A stretch of 64,000 bases of DNA, taken from contig CAKZZL010000036.1 in assembly GCA_937884995.1 (NCBI GenBank), positions 124,001 through 188,000 of the forward strand, written 5' to 3'. Shown here piece after piece: positions 34,119 to 43,064 of this stretch (position 1 is its first letter; each line of letters starts with the position of its first letter). The translations under genes were made by a program, and so were the position numbers. The DNA is from an uncultured Clostridia bacterium (lineage in GTDB: Bacteria > Bacillota > Clostridia > Oscillospirales > Acutalibacteraceae). The notes under the pieces were generated by a model that was given only the letters and a program-made list of their open reading frames with translations, made no database searches and was not told the origin of the DNA.

Positions 34119-35732
34119 TCAGTTAAGTCCGTTAAGAAGTTCAAAATTCTCTTTGTTGGACTTATATAATTTTTTGAATACTTCGAAATTTTTGTCGTAT
34201 GATGATTTATTTTTGAGATCCGGAATGAACGTGGCTTTTGCAGGCACAAGTTTTTTAGTCTCATTTACACCATTAATGATACCTGCGTTAACAGCTACCA
34301 TGAGTGCCGCACCTACGGCACCTACATTTTGAGGGCTGTCAACTGTTTCAATGGTTCTTCCGGTTATATCCGCCAGCATTTGACATGTTATCGGCGAAAG
34401 AGCTCCGCCGCCAACAAATCTTATGCATCTTGATGTTGTGACTTTCTTTTCCTGTGTTTCTATGAACCAGCGAAGGTGGAAGCATACGCCTTCTGCAACC
34501 GCTCTTATGAGTTCTGTTTTACCTGTTTCAAGTGAAATGTTAAAAAACATACCTCTTGAATTCGGGTCCTCAAAGGGACATCTGTTTCCGTGAAGCCATG
34601 GAGTGAAGATAACTCCGCCGCTTCCTGCGGGTATTGTGTCACAAACGGCCATCATATAGTCATAAAGATTGGTATATACCATCTCCATATCGGCTTTCTT
34701 GTGACGGAATTCCTTATTTTTCTCCATGTAGATGTTTATTTCGTCTTCTGCAAGATGTTCCTTCACCCACTCTACGCATTTGCCTGCAGTTTCAAGTTCT
34801 GCGAAATAGTTGTATTTTCCTTCTTCAACACCAACTACTGCAGCTATCATCGCAGAAGTATCGACGATTGACTTGTCAACAACGGTTGATACCCAGCCTG
34901 ATGTTCCCTGATATATATGAGTATCTCCGAGTTCTACAGCTCCTGCGCCGACTCCGATTAAAGAAGCATCTCCGCCTCCGCCTATAACCGGAATTCCGGG
35001 AACAAGTCCAAGTTCTTCAGCCTGCTTTGGTCTGAGTCTTCCTGCCTGCTCGCTGCTGGAGATAATCTTTGCAAGATGTTCTTCTTTGATCCCTATCATA
35101 TCGCACATGGTTTTGCTCCATGTCTGTTTTTTCAAATCATAAATCATTGTTGAGAATGCAGAGTCTTTTGTCATGACAAATTTACCTGTCATTCTGCATA
35201 TAAGATATTCCTTGACATCAAGCCACTTATGAGTTCTCCTGAAGTTTTCAGGTTCATTTTCCTGAACCCATTTATATTTCCAAACCGGATCTTTAACACT
35301 CAAGGGAGCAGCACCTGTTGCAGCAAGGGATTTGAGTACTTTGACAACATTGCCGCCTGCGACCTGGGGCCCGCCTCCGAAGACTGCCTTCATTTGTTCT
35401 CCGGCTCTTTGATCCATATAACTGAATGCTCTTCTTACGGCATTTCCTTCTTCATCCACAAGGACAACGCCCTGCATCTGAGAACAGAATGAAATACCAT
35501 ATATATCTTTGGGAGCCACTTTTGATTCTTTTATGACTTTTTTAGATGTGGAACAAATTGCCTCCCACCATTCATCAGGATCCTGTTCGGCTCCTCCGTT
35601 TGGCATAACATAAAGGTTATATCCCTCTGATGTAGACGCCAGAAGTTCAACCTTATCAGATACTCTGAACAAGCATGTCTTCACACCTGTTGTTCCGATA
35701 TCAAAAGCAAGAGCATATATTCCGTTTTGCAT
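34119..35732 (-). CDS. FGGY-family carbohydrate kinase (xylulokinase-like)
   Basis: 537-residue sugar kinase. N-terminal ATPase fold with FDIGTTGVKTCLF (phosphate 1 motif), FCSQMQGVVLVD and SYMDQRAGEQ, and C-terminal FGGY signature region with RFVGGGALSPITCQMLADITG. Xylulokinase or gluconokinase-like enzymes are nearest; the substrate is not fixed. It shares a strand and short spacing with a TetR regulator and a GH36 alpha-galactosidase, suggesting a role in using a plant oligosaccharide component. Confidence 0.85.
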   Translation of the reverse strand: MQNGIYALAFDIGTTGVKTCLFRVSDKVELLASTSEGYNLYVMPNGGAEQDPDEWWEAICSTSKKVIKESKVAPKDIYGISFCSQMQGVVLVDEEGNAVRRAFSYMDQRAGEQMKAVFGGGPQVAGGNVVKVLKSLAATGAAPLSVKDPVWKYKWVQENEPENFRRTHKWLDVKEYLICRMTGKFVMTKDSAFSTMIYDLKKQTWSKTMCDMIGIKEEHLAKIISSSEQAGRLRPKQAEELGLVPGIPVIGGGGDASLIGVGAGAVELGDTHIYQGTSGWVSTVVDKSIVDTSAMIAAVVGVEEGKYNYFAELETAGKCVEWVKEHLAEDEINIYMEKNKEFRHKKADMEMVYTNLYDYMMAVCDTIPAGSGGVIFTPWLHGNRCPFEDPNSRGMFFNISLETGKTELIRAVAEGVCFHLRWFIETQEKKVTTSRCIRFVGGGALSPITCQMLADITGRTIETVDSPQNVGAVGAALMVAVNAGIINGVNETKKLVPAKATFIPDLKNKSSYDKNFEVFKKLYKSNKENFELLNGLN

Positions 35733-35760
35733 TTTTATTTCCCCCTCGTATATAAATGCT

Positions 35761-36426
35761 TTATTTTTCTGTTTTTAATGCTGATTTAATAAACTTCAAT
35801 ATTTCAGCTATGACATATTCATCTTTTTCGCTTTCGCTGATGTCACCGCCGCAATATACCTTATATCGTTCAGAATAATAACTGCCAGCATAAGAAAACT
35901 GAAGTGACATAAAAAGATTATCTATGAGCCATGCTGCAATCTGCGGATCTATATCGGTTCTGACTTCGCCTACCTTCTGTCCTTCGCGGATAGCTTCAGT
36001 ATATATTTCCGCAGTGATTGATTCCATTTCTTTTGCAAACTGTCCTGCAAGCTTATCATCATTTATTGCAGTCATGCTGTTATATAACCTCATAAGGATA
36101 CTTTCTTCTCTGGATGTCCTTATGATCTCTCTCAGAATCATTTCAACTTTAATGATTACATCCACGTCTTCCTTTGCCAGTCCCAAAAGCATGTTTTCCA
36201 TCCTTCTTATGCTTTCATCAACTATTGTAAGGAAGAGGTCCTGTTTGTTCTCAAAGTACTTATATACAGCGCCTACGCTTATTCCGGATTTGCTTGCAAT
36301 CGTACTTATGCTGGCATCATGGTATCCGTTTTTCGCAAACTCTTTTGTCGCTACATCTACTATTCTCTTTTTCTTTTCTTTAGGTATATTGTCAAAAGTG
36401 GGCTTGTGGTGTTGCTTAAAATCCAC
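35761..36426 (-). CDS. TetR/AcrR-family transcriptional regulator
   Basis: About 221 residues. N-terminal HTH (about 20-66: ISTIASKSGISVGAVYKYFENK) typical of TetR, then a helical ligand domain. The GTG at 36426 is preferred because GGGGAG lies eight bases upstream; a GTG at 36435 overlaps that site. Located between the alpha-galactosidase and the kinase with 28 bp to the kinase, so it may control these two genes; the ligand is unknown. Confidence 0.85.
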   Translation of the reverse strand: MDFKQHHKPTFDNIPKEKKKRIVDVATKEFAKNGYHDASISTIASKSGISVGAVYKYFENKQDLFLTIVDESIRRMENMLLGLAKEDVDVIIKVEMILREIIRTSREESILMRLYNSMTAINDDKLAGQFAKEMESITAEIYTEAIREGQKVGEVRTDIDPQIAAWLIDNLFMSLQFSYAGSYYSERYKVYCGGDISESEKDEYVIAEILKFIKSALKTEK

Positions 36427-36497
36427 TTTTATCACTCCCCGTCGAACTATATCAACTAAATTCTAACATGAATAAGAATCTTTTACAAATGACTTTT

Positions 36498-38174
36498 TTA
36501 CAAAACCTGACCGATATTGCTCTTTCCGTTTTTCAGGTTGAACTTGAGACTTTTGCTTACGCCGTCTTCGCTGAAGTCAAGTTTTATAATGTCTTTGCTG
36601 ACAAACTCAGCCATTTCTATCTTATATTCCTTTTCTTTGAAGAACTCACGGAGATATGAGGACATTTTTTCATCATAATCGCCTGCATTGTCGGAAACAA
36701 AAAGTACATTTCCGCAAACTGCATTTATCTTGCCAAGAAGAAGTTTTTGCTCAAGATTGAACTTTATATTCGTGTCTCTCAGGAAGAAAACATCGGGATC
36801 GCATACGAACGCTCTGCCGTCAAGATGGTTTCTGAATATAGCATTTATCATGCCGTTCTGACATGAAGGTATCTCGCAATTTATACCCAGTTTGTTATAT
36901 ATCGGACCTTCAAAGACTTTATTCTCATCCGGGCCTATTCTGCAGGCATCAAATATGCCGATACAAGCGCCTAGCGGAACGCCGCATCCGAGTATGAGAT
37001 GATCTTTGCAAAGTTCTCTGAGCAAGTCAACCGTATCACACATAATCTCGCCGCGTGTCTTACCGTCTCTCGGCTGCATGCACTGGGAATAGAGGAAGTC
37101 AAGCTTGACCATATCATAGCCCCAGTCATCAAAATATGTATCAAAGACTGTCTTTAGGTATGCCTTAAAATTTTCGTTATATATATCAAATGTATATGCT
37201 CCGCCCCAGCCAAGACATCCAAGCAACGGTTTCCCGTTTATATTATCTTTTATCAGCCAGTCGCTGTGCTCTTTTATGATTTGTGAATCTCTTTGCGCAT
37301 TTAAGGGAGCGAGCCATATTCCCGCCATATATCCCTTGTCATGGATTTTGTCGGCAATATATTTCATTCCGTTCGGGAATTTTTCCTTATCTGGGATGAG
37401 CCAGTCCCCGACCGCGGATTCATAACCGTCGTCTACCTGGAAAATATTAACTTCCTCAGAAGCGACATCCATTCCGTCAAGGTCTCTTAAAATAATATTC
37501 TCATTTATCTTCTGAAAATAGTTATACCATGATGTATATCCTGCCAAATGGCTTATCTTCGGCTTTTTGCATCCTAAAACATCAAAGAAATATTTATCCA
37601 TTGCCTTATCTTTGTCATCATATATGACAGCAATATCAAATACCGTATATTCCTGGCCTTCGGATAATTTAAGCCCCTCTATATCCTTATATATAGTATA
37701 TATGCTTTCATTCATGTCTACCTGGAAAACTGTAAAGCCCTGTCTCTCACTCCTGGAACCATACAGGTTGATTGCTTTTTGTCCCTTTTTGCGGAAATAG
37801 CAATATGTATATGAGTGGAACTGACCTTTTTTGCCGTATTCTGCAAACTGATAATCGCCTGATATTCCGTTTATGTTTTCTGTAACCCTGGATATTTTGC
37901 TCAGGCCCAGAATACCGTTGAGTTTATCTTCCATACCAAACTCTCTGGATGTCGTCCATGCCTGGTATCCGTTCGCATAGAAAAGATCATCAAAAGCGAA
38001 TTCCGTCTCAGTCTCGATTTTCAAAGATTTCATTTTGATTTCTTTTTTTGCCTTCAGGAAACCCTTTATGTTGTCTTCACTCTCTTCAAGTTCGAAAGTG
38101 AAACCATTGTTATCCATATTATCAGTATTATAGAATACTCCGTCTATATAGAATTCTGTATTGAATTTGAACAT
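36498..38174 (-). CDS. GH36 alpha-galactosidase-like glycoside hydrolase
   Basis: 558-residue cytoplasmic enzyme (no signal peptide) of clan GH-D. The barrel is seen from TSWYNYF (about 215) onward: NIFQVDDGYE, MAGIWLAPL, then YDMVKLDFLYSQ with the expected nucleophile Asp, and CRIGPDENKVF with the likely acid-base Asp. Shorter than the 720-residue GH36 type I enzymes, because the N-terminal beta domain is reduced. Preceded by AAGGAGAGG. The substrate would be raffinose-family or galactomannan oligosaccharides taken up intact; that is inference. Confidence 0.83.
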   Translation of the reverse strand: MFKFNTEFYIDGVFYNTDNMDNNGFTFELEESEDNIKGFLKAKKEIKMKSLKIETETEFAFDDLFYANGYQAWTTSREFGMEDKLNGILGLSKISRVTENINGISGDYQFAEYGKKGQFHSYTYCYFRKKGQKAINLYGSRSERQGFTVFQVDMNESIYTIYKDIEGLKLSEGQEYTVFDIAVIYDDKDKAMDKYFFDVLGCKKPKISHLAGYTSWYNYFQKINENIILRDLDGMDVASEEVNIFQVDDGYESAVGDWLIPDKEKFPNGMKYIADKIHDKGYMAGIWLAPLNAQRDSQIIKEHSDWLIKDNINGKPLLGCLGWGGAYTFDIYNENFKAYLKTVFDTYFDDWGYDMVKLDFLYSQCMQPRDGKTRGEIMCDTVDLLRELCKDHLILGCGVPLGACIGIFDACRIGPDENKVFEGPIYNKLGINCEIPSCQNGMINAIFRNHLDGRAFVCDPDVFFLRDTNIKFNLEQKLLLGKINAVCGNVLFVSDNAGDYDEKMSSYLREFFKEKEYKIEMAEFVSKDIIKLDFSEDGVSKSLKFNLKNGKSNIGQVL

Positions 38175-38270
38175 ATTGCACCTCTCCTTTCATACTTATT
38201 TCATTATATCACATTGAAAGCTAAAAATCTCATATATCCTGAAAAATATATATTTTTTTGCAAAAAGAGA

Positions 38271-38294
38271 AAACCGGGAATCAAATCCCGGTTT
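38271..38294 (-). terminator. Terminator of the dockerin protein gene
   Basis: Minus strand AAACCGGGA (38294-38286) pairs with TCCCGGTTT (38279-38271), then TCTCTTTTTG. 22 bp after the stop. Confidence 0.85.
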
Positions 38295-38315
38295 GTCCAT
38301 ATATATTTCTGTTTC

Positions 38316-40961
38316 CTATTTTGTTTCGCCGTAAATATCTATTATGCGGTTTCTGTAGAGATCCAGGAATATAACATCGTATCCGTCCACTGCTCCATCT
38401 TTATTGAAGTCAGCCTGATTCATATCAAAGCCGCTGTTGTCATTGCGACATTCTACATATCCTCTGAGCAATGCGTAATCATTTGCATCAAGCACTCCGT
38501 TTCCGTCGAGATCAAAGAGATCATCAAGCAGAGACATAGTTACAGAAATAAATATGACATTATTGTTTTCTCCGCGTTCTACAGTCAACACATCATTGAC
38601 AACCCGGTCTGAATAATCTACACCATCAATCCAAACCGACTCAACATGGGCGCCGTCTTCCGGATAAAATTCAATTCTGTACTCTGTATATGAATCTTCC
38701 ACAACTATTCTGTAAGTATTGTTATAGCAAGCATTTCCGACTTCATCATCACAAGTGATGGCAAGACTTCCGTTGCCTTCATAGTAGGCTGTTATGATAG
38801 TCTGGTCGTCATAAGCCCAGAGGTGATCGAAAACATATTCCTCCTCTGTCCAGTAAACCCTGAAAGTAACGCCATTGCTGTCACCTGTCCAAAACTGATA
38901 ATAGCTTGAGACTATGTCGCTTGTAATATCGTCTGCTTCAAAACTTCCGTTAAATTTCATTTCTACTTTGTAAATGCCCTTGCTGCTTGTAAATTGTAAA
39001 AAGTAGATTTCATTTAATTCACATTCTATAATCTCATTTGAAGAAACACGATTACCCTCTATATATACATCTCCGAATTCTTCATCATATACAACCATTA
39101 TCTCTCCGTCAAAAGGAGTTGCCCATGTTACCACACTTATAGATACAATCTTGTCAAAATCAGTGATTTCCAGCTGATTGCCGTTAAGAAGATCATCTGC
39201 TTTAATATATTGATCCTGATTGTCTGCATCCTCATACCACAATATCAATCCGTAGAAATCAACCTCCTGATCCAGCTGTGTAAAGGTGAGTATCAAACTG
39301 TCTGCATCCGGATAATCATAGATTGTATCATCAAATATTGAAACAGTGTCGTTTCCGTCAGATGCTGATACAGAGAACTCTGTATCATTAAAATATACGT
39401 GGTATCCCGGAACTTTCTCAAAATTGAAGCCCAGAGTATATTCCGTATCAGGGTCATCCACCGGCATTATGAATATGTCATATTCAGCTCCATGCGTAAA
39501 TGAATATCCGTCCGGAAGGTCTCCGCTTTCAAGTGTTTCAAGTGTCAGTTCACCTAAATCACACTGGATGTATGAAAGGTATTTTCTTTCGCCTGCGTAG
39601 ATATGATATTCAATCTGAGTTGTTCCGTCAGCAAACTGAGCTTTTGTTACGTTTCTGTATGTTGACTCCATTGTGCTGTTTACGGTGCTTACACTTGCGC
39701 CGTCAATTTGTCCGTATTTGAAGATTTGAGTTCTGATTCCGCTTGTAAAGTTTACAACATCAAAATTATATCCTTCCTGTGACCAGGCTATTACTATCAC
39801 TAATAAGCCGCCGGAATAATCACTTGTGTCAATATCAAAATAATATTCCTCTGTATTGCTGTCATAGCTTGCATAAAAAGTTTCATGTGTATCATTCACT
39901 ATGTCATATACCGTGTAGGAAACCAAAAGATTTTCCTCATCTTCAGGAGCTATGGAAAAAAACGAAAGTGTCTCACCGCCAGTATATTCCTCTCTCATTC
40001 CGGAGTAGAAACTTACTTCCTCTTCGTTTTCATCGCTGCTGCGGATAACACCAAGATAGCCTCCGCCGTATTCGACCTCATAAAGGTCTCTGGCAAAGAC
40101 CATAAATGTTGATGAGCTGTCTCCGCCGTTATATTCCTGAGGCAAAACCCAACGTGAGTCATGATATTCAAAAACATATGCATCTTCATGAATTGCTTCC
40201 AATGTAAAAGATTCAACATTTGCACCGTTATATGTATATAAATCTATACCGCTTGCAGTTGCATATGAGTCTATTCTGAGGATCTGTCCTTCGTCTGCGC
40301 TGATCTCTCCTCCGTCTTCAACAAGAAGGCTTCCGACATAATCTATGTTGAGACCGTTAGGGTCCTCACCATCTTGAGGAGCCTGGATATATATCTCTGC
40401 GCCGCTTTCCACAGTTACATTTTTGAACCAAAGGATAGATGAAATTGTAAGTGTGCCGTTTTCAACGATAAGATCGCGTGCACCGAAGTCAGTGCTTAAT
40501 GTTGCATCACCGTTCACAGTCAGTGTGATATGCGGAGAGAAATCACTGAAGTGCATTATAACACTCATTGCATCGTTTGCCTCACACCTGTCAATTCCGG
40601 GTGTACTTATAGATATATTGCCCTCAACAACATGTCCGGCACCGGCTGTAATGATGCCTTCTTCATTTACGGCGCCGCCTTGACCGATGATTAGCTCAAT
40701 ATCATTTATAACAACTGCTTCGTATCCGCTCAGATCCTGAGTCAAAGTGTAACTGTCGGTTGAAGATCCGTTAAAGTAAACTCCAAATGATGCATCACCC
40801 GGGCTGTCTGAAAAGTATACATCCATTTCTCCGTCGATTTCTTCAATATTTATATACTGCATCGTAGCAGTTGCAGACGCAACTATCGGCAAAGCAGAAA
40901 TTACCATGCAAATAGTTAAGACTGCTGCCAAAAGTTTTGATAAATTACTCTTGTTTTTCAT
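38316..40961 (-). CDS. Secreted dockerin-bearing protein of unknown function
   Basis: 881 residues with a Sec signal peptide (about 1-30, cleavage after VASA). The N-terminal third has repeated beta strands with a right-handed-helix look (DATLSTDFGARDLIVENGTL, VTVESGAEIYI). The middle is a set of acidic all-beta segments, and the last 67 residues are a type I dockerin with two calcium loops, DLDGNGVLDAND and DFNKDGAVDGYD. Dockerins plug enzymes into cohesin scaffolds or the cell surface. I see no glycosidase, protease or carbohydrate-binding signature. Start at the ATG seven bases after AGGAGG. A very acidic, Tyr/Ser-rich composition fits an extracellular role. Confidence 0.85.
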   Translation of the reverse strand: MKNKSNLSKLLAAVLTICMVISALPIVASATATMQYINIEEIDGEMDVYFSDSPGDASFGVYFNGSSTDSYTLTQDLSGYEAVVINDIELIIGQGGAVNEEGIITAGAGHVVEGNISISTPGIDRCEANDAMSVIMHFSDFSPHITLTVNGDATLSTDFGARDLIVENGTLTISSILWFKNVTVESGAEIYIQAPQDGEDPNGLNIDYVGSLLVEDGGEISADEGQILRIDSYATASGIDLYTYNGANVESFTLEAIHEDAYVFEYHDSRWVLPQEYNGGDSSSTFMVFARDLYEVEYGGGYLGVIRSSDENEEEVSFYSGMREEYTGGETLSFFSIAPEDEENLLVSYTVYDIVNDTHETFYASYDSNTEEYYFDIDTSDYSGGLLVIVIAWSQEGYNFDVVNFTSGIRTQIFKYGQIDGASVSTVNSTMESTYRNVTKAQFADGTTQIEYHIYAGERKYLSYIQCDLGELTLETLESGDLPDGYSFTHGAEYDIFIMPVDDPDTEYTLGFNFEKVPGYHVYFNDTEFSVSASDGNDTVSIFDDTIYDYPDADSLILTFTQLDQEVDFYGLILWYEDADNQDQYIKADDLLNGNQLEITDFDKIVSISVVTWATPFDGEIMVVYDEEFGDVYIEGNRVSSNEIIECELNEIYFLQFTSSKGIYKVEMKFNGSFEADDITSDIVSSYYQFWTGDSNGVTFRVYWTEEEYVFDHLWAYDDQTIITAYYEGNGSLAITCDDEVGNACYNNTYRIVVEDSYTEYRIEFYPEDGAHVESVWIDGVDYSDRVVNDVLTVERGENNNVIFISVTMSLLDDLFDLDGNGVLDANDYALLRGYVECRNDNSGFDMNQADFNKDGAVDGYDVIFLDLYRNRIIDIYGETK

Positions 40962-41006
40962 CTTGGCGCCTCCTATACATCTTATATCTTCATATATTTT
41001 TATATA

Positions 41007-41035
41007 ATTATATATAAAAAATGATATCATTGCAA
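41007..41035 (-). promoter_or_regulatory. Promoter of the dockerin protein gene
   Basis: TTGCAA (41035-41030), 17-bp spacer holding the palindrome ATGATATCAT, TATAAT (41012-41007). Confidence 0.7.
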
Positions 41036-41067
41036 GATAGTTATAACATACAATTGTAACAAACTTG

Positions 41068-41096
41068 TTGCAAAATACGCCCTCTTTTGATAAAAT
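41068..41096 (+). promoter_or_regulatory. Promoter of the GH13 gene
   Basis: TTGCAA (41068-41073), 17-bp spacer, TAAAAT (41091-41096). It is divergent from the dockerin promoter, 33 bp away, and uses the same -35 sequence. Confidence 0.68.
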
Positions 41097-41123
41097 TTAC
41101 TTAATTTACGAGGTGTGAAAGTA

Positions 41124-42989
41124 ATGAATTTTATTCCATTTCAGTCAAGGGACAGCTTTTTCAAGAGCATATTCGGAAGTATTCCAACCTGTGCAGACCT
41201 GCATCTGCGCATAATTTTGCCCAGAAGTTTTAACTGTAGCGGGGCTTTTTTTATGCTGCAAAAAGACGGAGAAGAATTTGTTGAACACAGGATGTATTGG
41301 GCCGGAATGAACGGTGATGATGAAGAAATCTGGGATATATCTCTTTCCGTCCAAGAAACAGGCCTCTATTTTTATCATTTTGAATATGACACACCTTTCG
41401 GCAGAAGTTCTATAATGCAGACTCATGAGGGACTCGGCGCTTTCTGGGGCCAGGCAAATTTCTGCAAGGAATGGCAGCTGACTGTCTATGACAAAGATTT
41501 TCGTACTCCCGCCTGGCTCAAGGGCGGAATCATTTACCAAATCTTCCCCGACCGCTTCCATAAATCAAAAAAAGAAAAAGAAAATGTCCCGAATGACAGG
41601 ATTTTGCGGGACGACTGGGGTGCTGAACCTTTCTGGAAGCCTGACAAAAAAGGTAAAGTCCTAAATAATGACTACTTCGGCGGAGACCTTGAGGGCATAA
41701 GAGAGAAACTGCCGTATATCAAGTCACTTGGTGTAAATTGCATTTACTTAAACCCCATATTCGAAGCTCACTCAAATCACAGATATAACACAGCTGATTA
41801 CAGCAAAATAGATCCTCTTTTAGGAAATGAAGAGGAGTTTAAAAAACTTTGTAAAGATGCAAAAAAGATGGGCATTCACATTATCCTGGATGGGGTCTTT
41901 TCCCACACCGGAGATGACAGCATATATTTCAACAAAGAGAAACGATATGACTCTCTCGGCGCATACAACTCAAAGGAAAGTCCTTACTACAGCTGGTATA
42001 AGTTTGATGAATATCCTGACAAATACAAAAGCTGGTGGGGCTTTGAAACCTTACCTGAGATAGAGGAAGAAAACGAAGACTACCGCAGATATATATGCGC
42101 AGAGAATGGCATTATTGCCAAATGGCTGAATGCAGGTGCTGACGGTTTCAGACTCGATGTTGCTGATGAGCTTCCCGATCTTTTTATAGATGACCTTCAT
42201 AGCAGACTTAAAAAGACAAAGAAAGATGCTGTTTTGATAGGTGAAGTATGGGAAGACGCAAGCAATAAATTCAGCTACGGCCACAGGAGAAGGTATCTTT
42301 TGGGCAGACAATTTGATAGTGTCATGAACTATCCTTTTGCAAATGCAATATTGGATTTTTGCCGCACAGGAGAGGCTGCTCAGTTCATGTCTTCCATCAT
42401 GGAGATTATTGAAAACTACCCGAAGCAGTGTCTTGATGTCATGATGAACCATATAGGCACACACGACACTGAACGTGCCATCACACGCATAGTCGGCAGA
42501 TCCTGTGAGTACAAGGACAGAAGCTGGCAGTCGCTTCAACGGCTGACGGATGAAGAATACGAGAAAGGAATCCTTCTGCTGAAGATGGCGGCAGCGATTC
42601 AATATATGCTTCCGGGTGTTCCTTCTTTGTATTACGGCGATGAAACCGGGCTTCAGGGATATAAGGACCCGTTTAACCGTGCTTGCTATCCATGGGGAAG
42701 CGAGAATAAAGGACTTCTAGATTTTTATATAAATCTCGGCAAATTCAGAAGAGAAAAGAAGCTTTTTTCAGAAGGCTTTTTCCGTCCGATATCAGCTCTT
42801 CTCGGCTGTATAGCATTCTCAAGATATGATGAAGATGATGAAATCGTGATTATAGCAAACCGCAACGAGCACGATATTAATTACATTCTGCAGGATGATT
42901 ATGCAGCTTTTAGGGCAGTATTCGGCTCAAGTCCCGAAAACGGGGCTGTTCATATAGGAGCTATGTCATTTGTCATTTTAATGAAATAA
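41124..42989 (+). CDS. GH13 alpha-glucanase (neopullulanase/cyclomaltodextrinase-like)
   Basis: 621 residues with no signal peptide, so it probably degrades maltodextrin or glycogen inside the cell. An N-terminal beta domain (about 1-120) precedes the barrel: GGIIYQIFPDRF, ILDGVFSHTGDDS (region I), GFRLDVADELP with the nucleophile Asp, LIGEVWED with the acid-base Glu, and IGTHDTERA with the third Asp. ATG at 41124 has GAGGTG eight bases upstream; a GTG at 41115 overlaps that site. Complements the glycogen synthesis operon at 8-14 kb. Confidence 0.88.
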   Translation: MNFIPFQSRDSFFKSIFGSIPTCADLHLRIILPRSFNCSGAFFMLQKDGEEFVEHRMYWAGMNGDDEEIWDISLSVQETGLYFYHFEYDTPFGRSSIMQTHEGLGAFWGQANFCKEWQLTVYDKDFRTPAWLKGGIIYQIFPDRFHKSKKEKENVPNDRILRDDWGAEPFWKPDKKGKVLNNDYFGGDLEGIREKLPYIKSLGVNCIYLNPIFEAHSNHRYNTADYSKIDPLLGNEEEFKKLCKDAKKMGIHIILDGVFSHTGDDSIYFNKEKRYDSLGAYNSKESPYYSWYKFDEYPDKYKSWWGFETLPEIEEENEDYRRYICAENGIIAKWLNAGADGFRLDVADELPDLFIDDLHSRLKKTKKDAVLIGEVWEDASNKFSYGHRRRYLLGRQFDSVMNYPFANAILDFCRTGEAAQFMSSIMEIIENYPKQCLDVMMNHIGTHDTERAITRIVGRSCEYKDRSWQSLQRLTDEEYEKGILLLKMAAAIQYMLPGVPSLYYGDETGLQGYKDPFNRACYPWGSENKGLLDFYINLGKFRREKKLFSEGFFRPISALLGCIAFSRYDEDDEIVIIANRNEHDINYILQDDYAAFRAVFGSSPENGAVHIGAMSFVILMK

Positions 42990-43003
42990 AGCAAGTTAAA
43001 TTA

Positions 43004-43032
43004 TTGTAATATATCTATTTTTATGTTAATAT
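43004..43032 (+). promoter_or_regulatory. Promoter of the repeat lipoprotein gene
   Basis: TTGTAA (43004-43009), 17-bp spacer, TAATAT (43027-43032), in the gap after the GH13 stop. Confidence 0.55.
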
Positions 43033-43064
43033 ATTACATATGTTTCCGTTTGGAGGTTTTCGAT

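Noticed and set aside
35924..36466. 180-codon plus-strand frame opposite the TetR gene
   Set aside because: Ser/Ile/Leu-rich antisense reading of a clear TetR protein; no independent evidence.
42051..42602. 183-codon minus-strand frame inside the GH13 gene
   Set aside because: Overlaps catalytic GH13 motifs in the opposite direction; no ribosome site.
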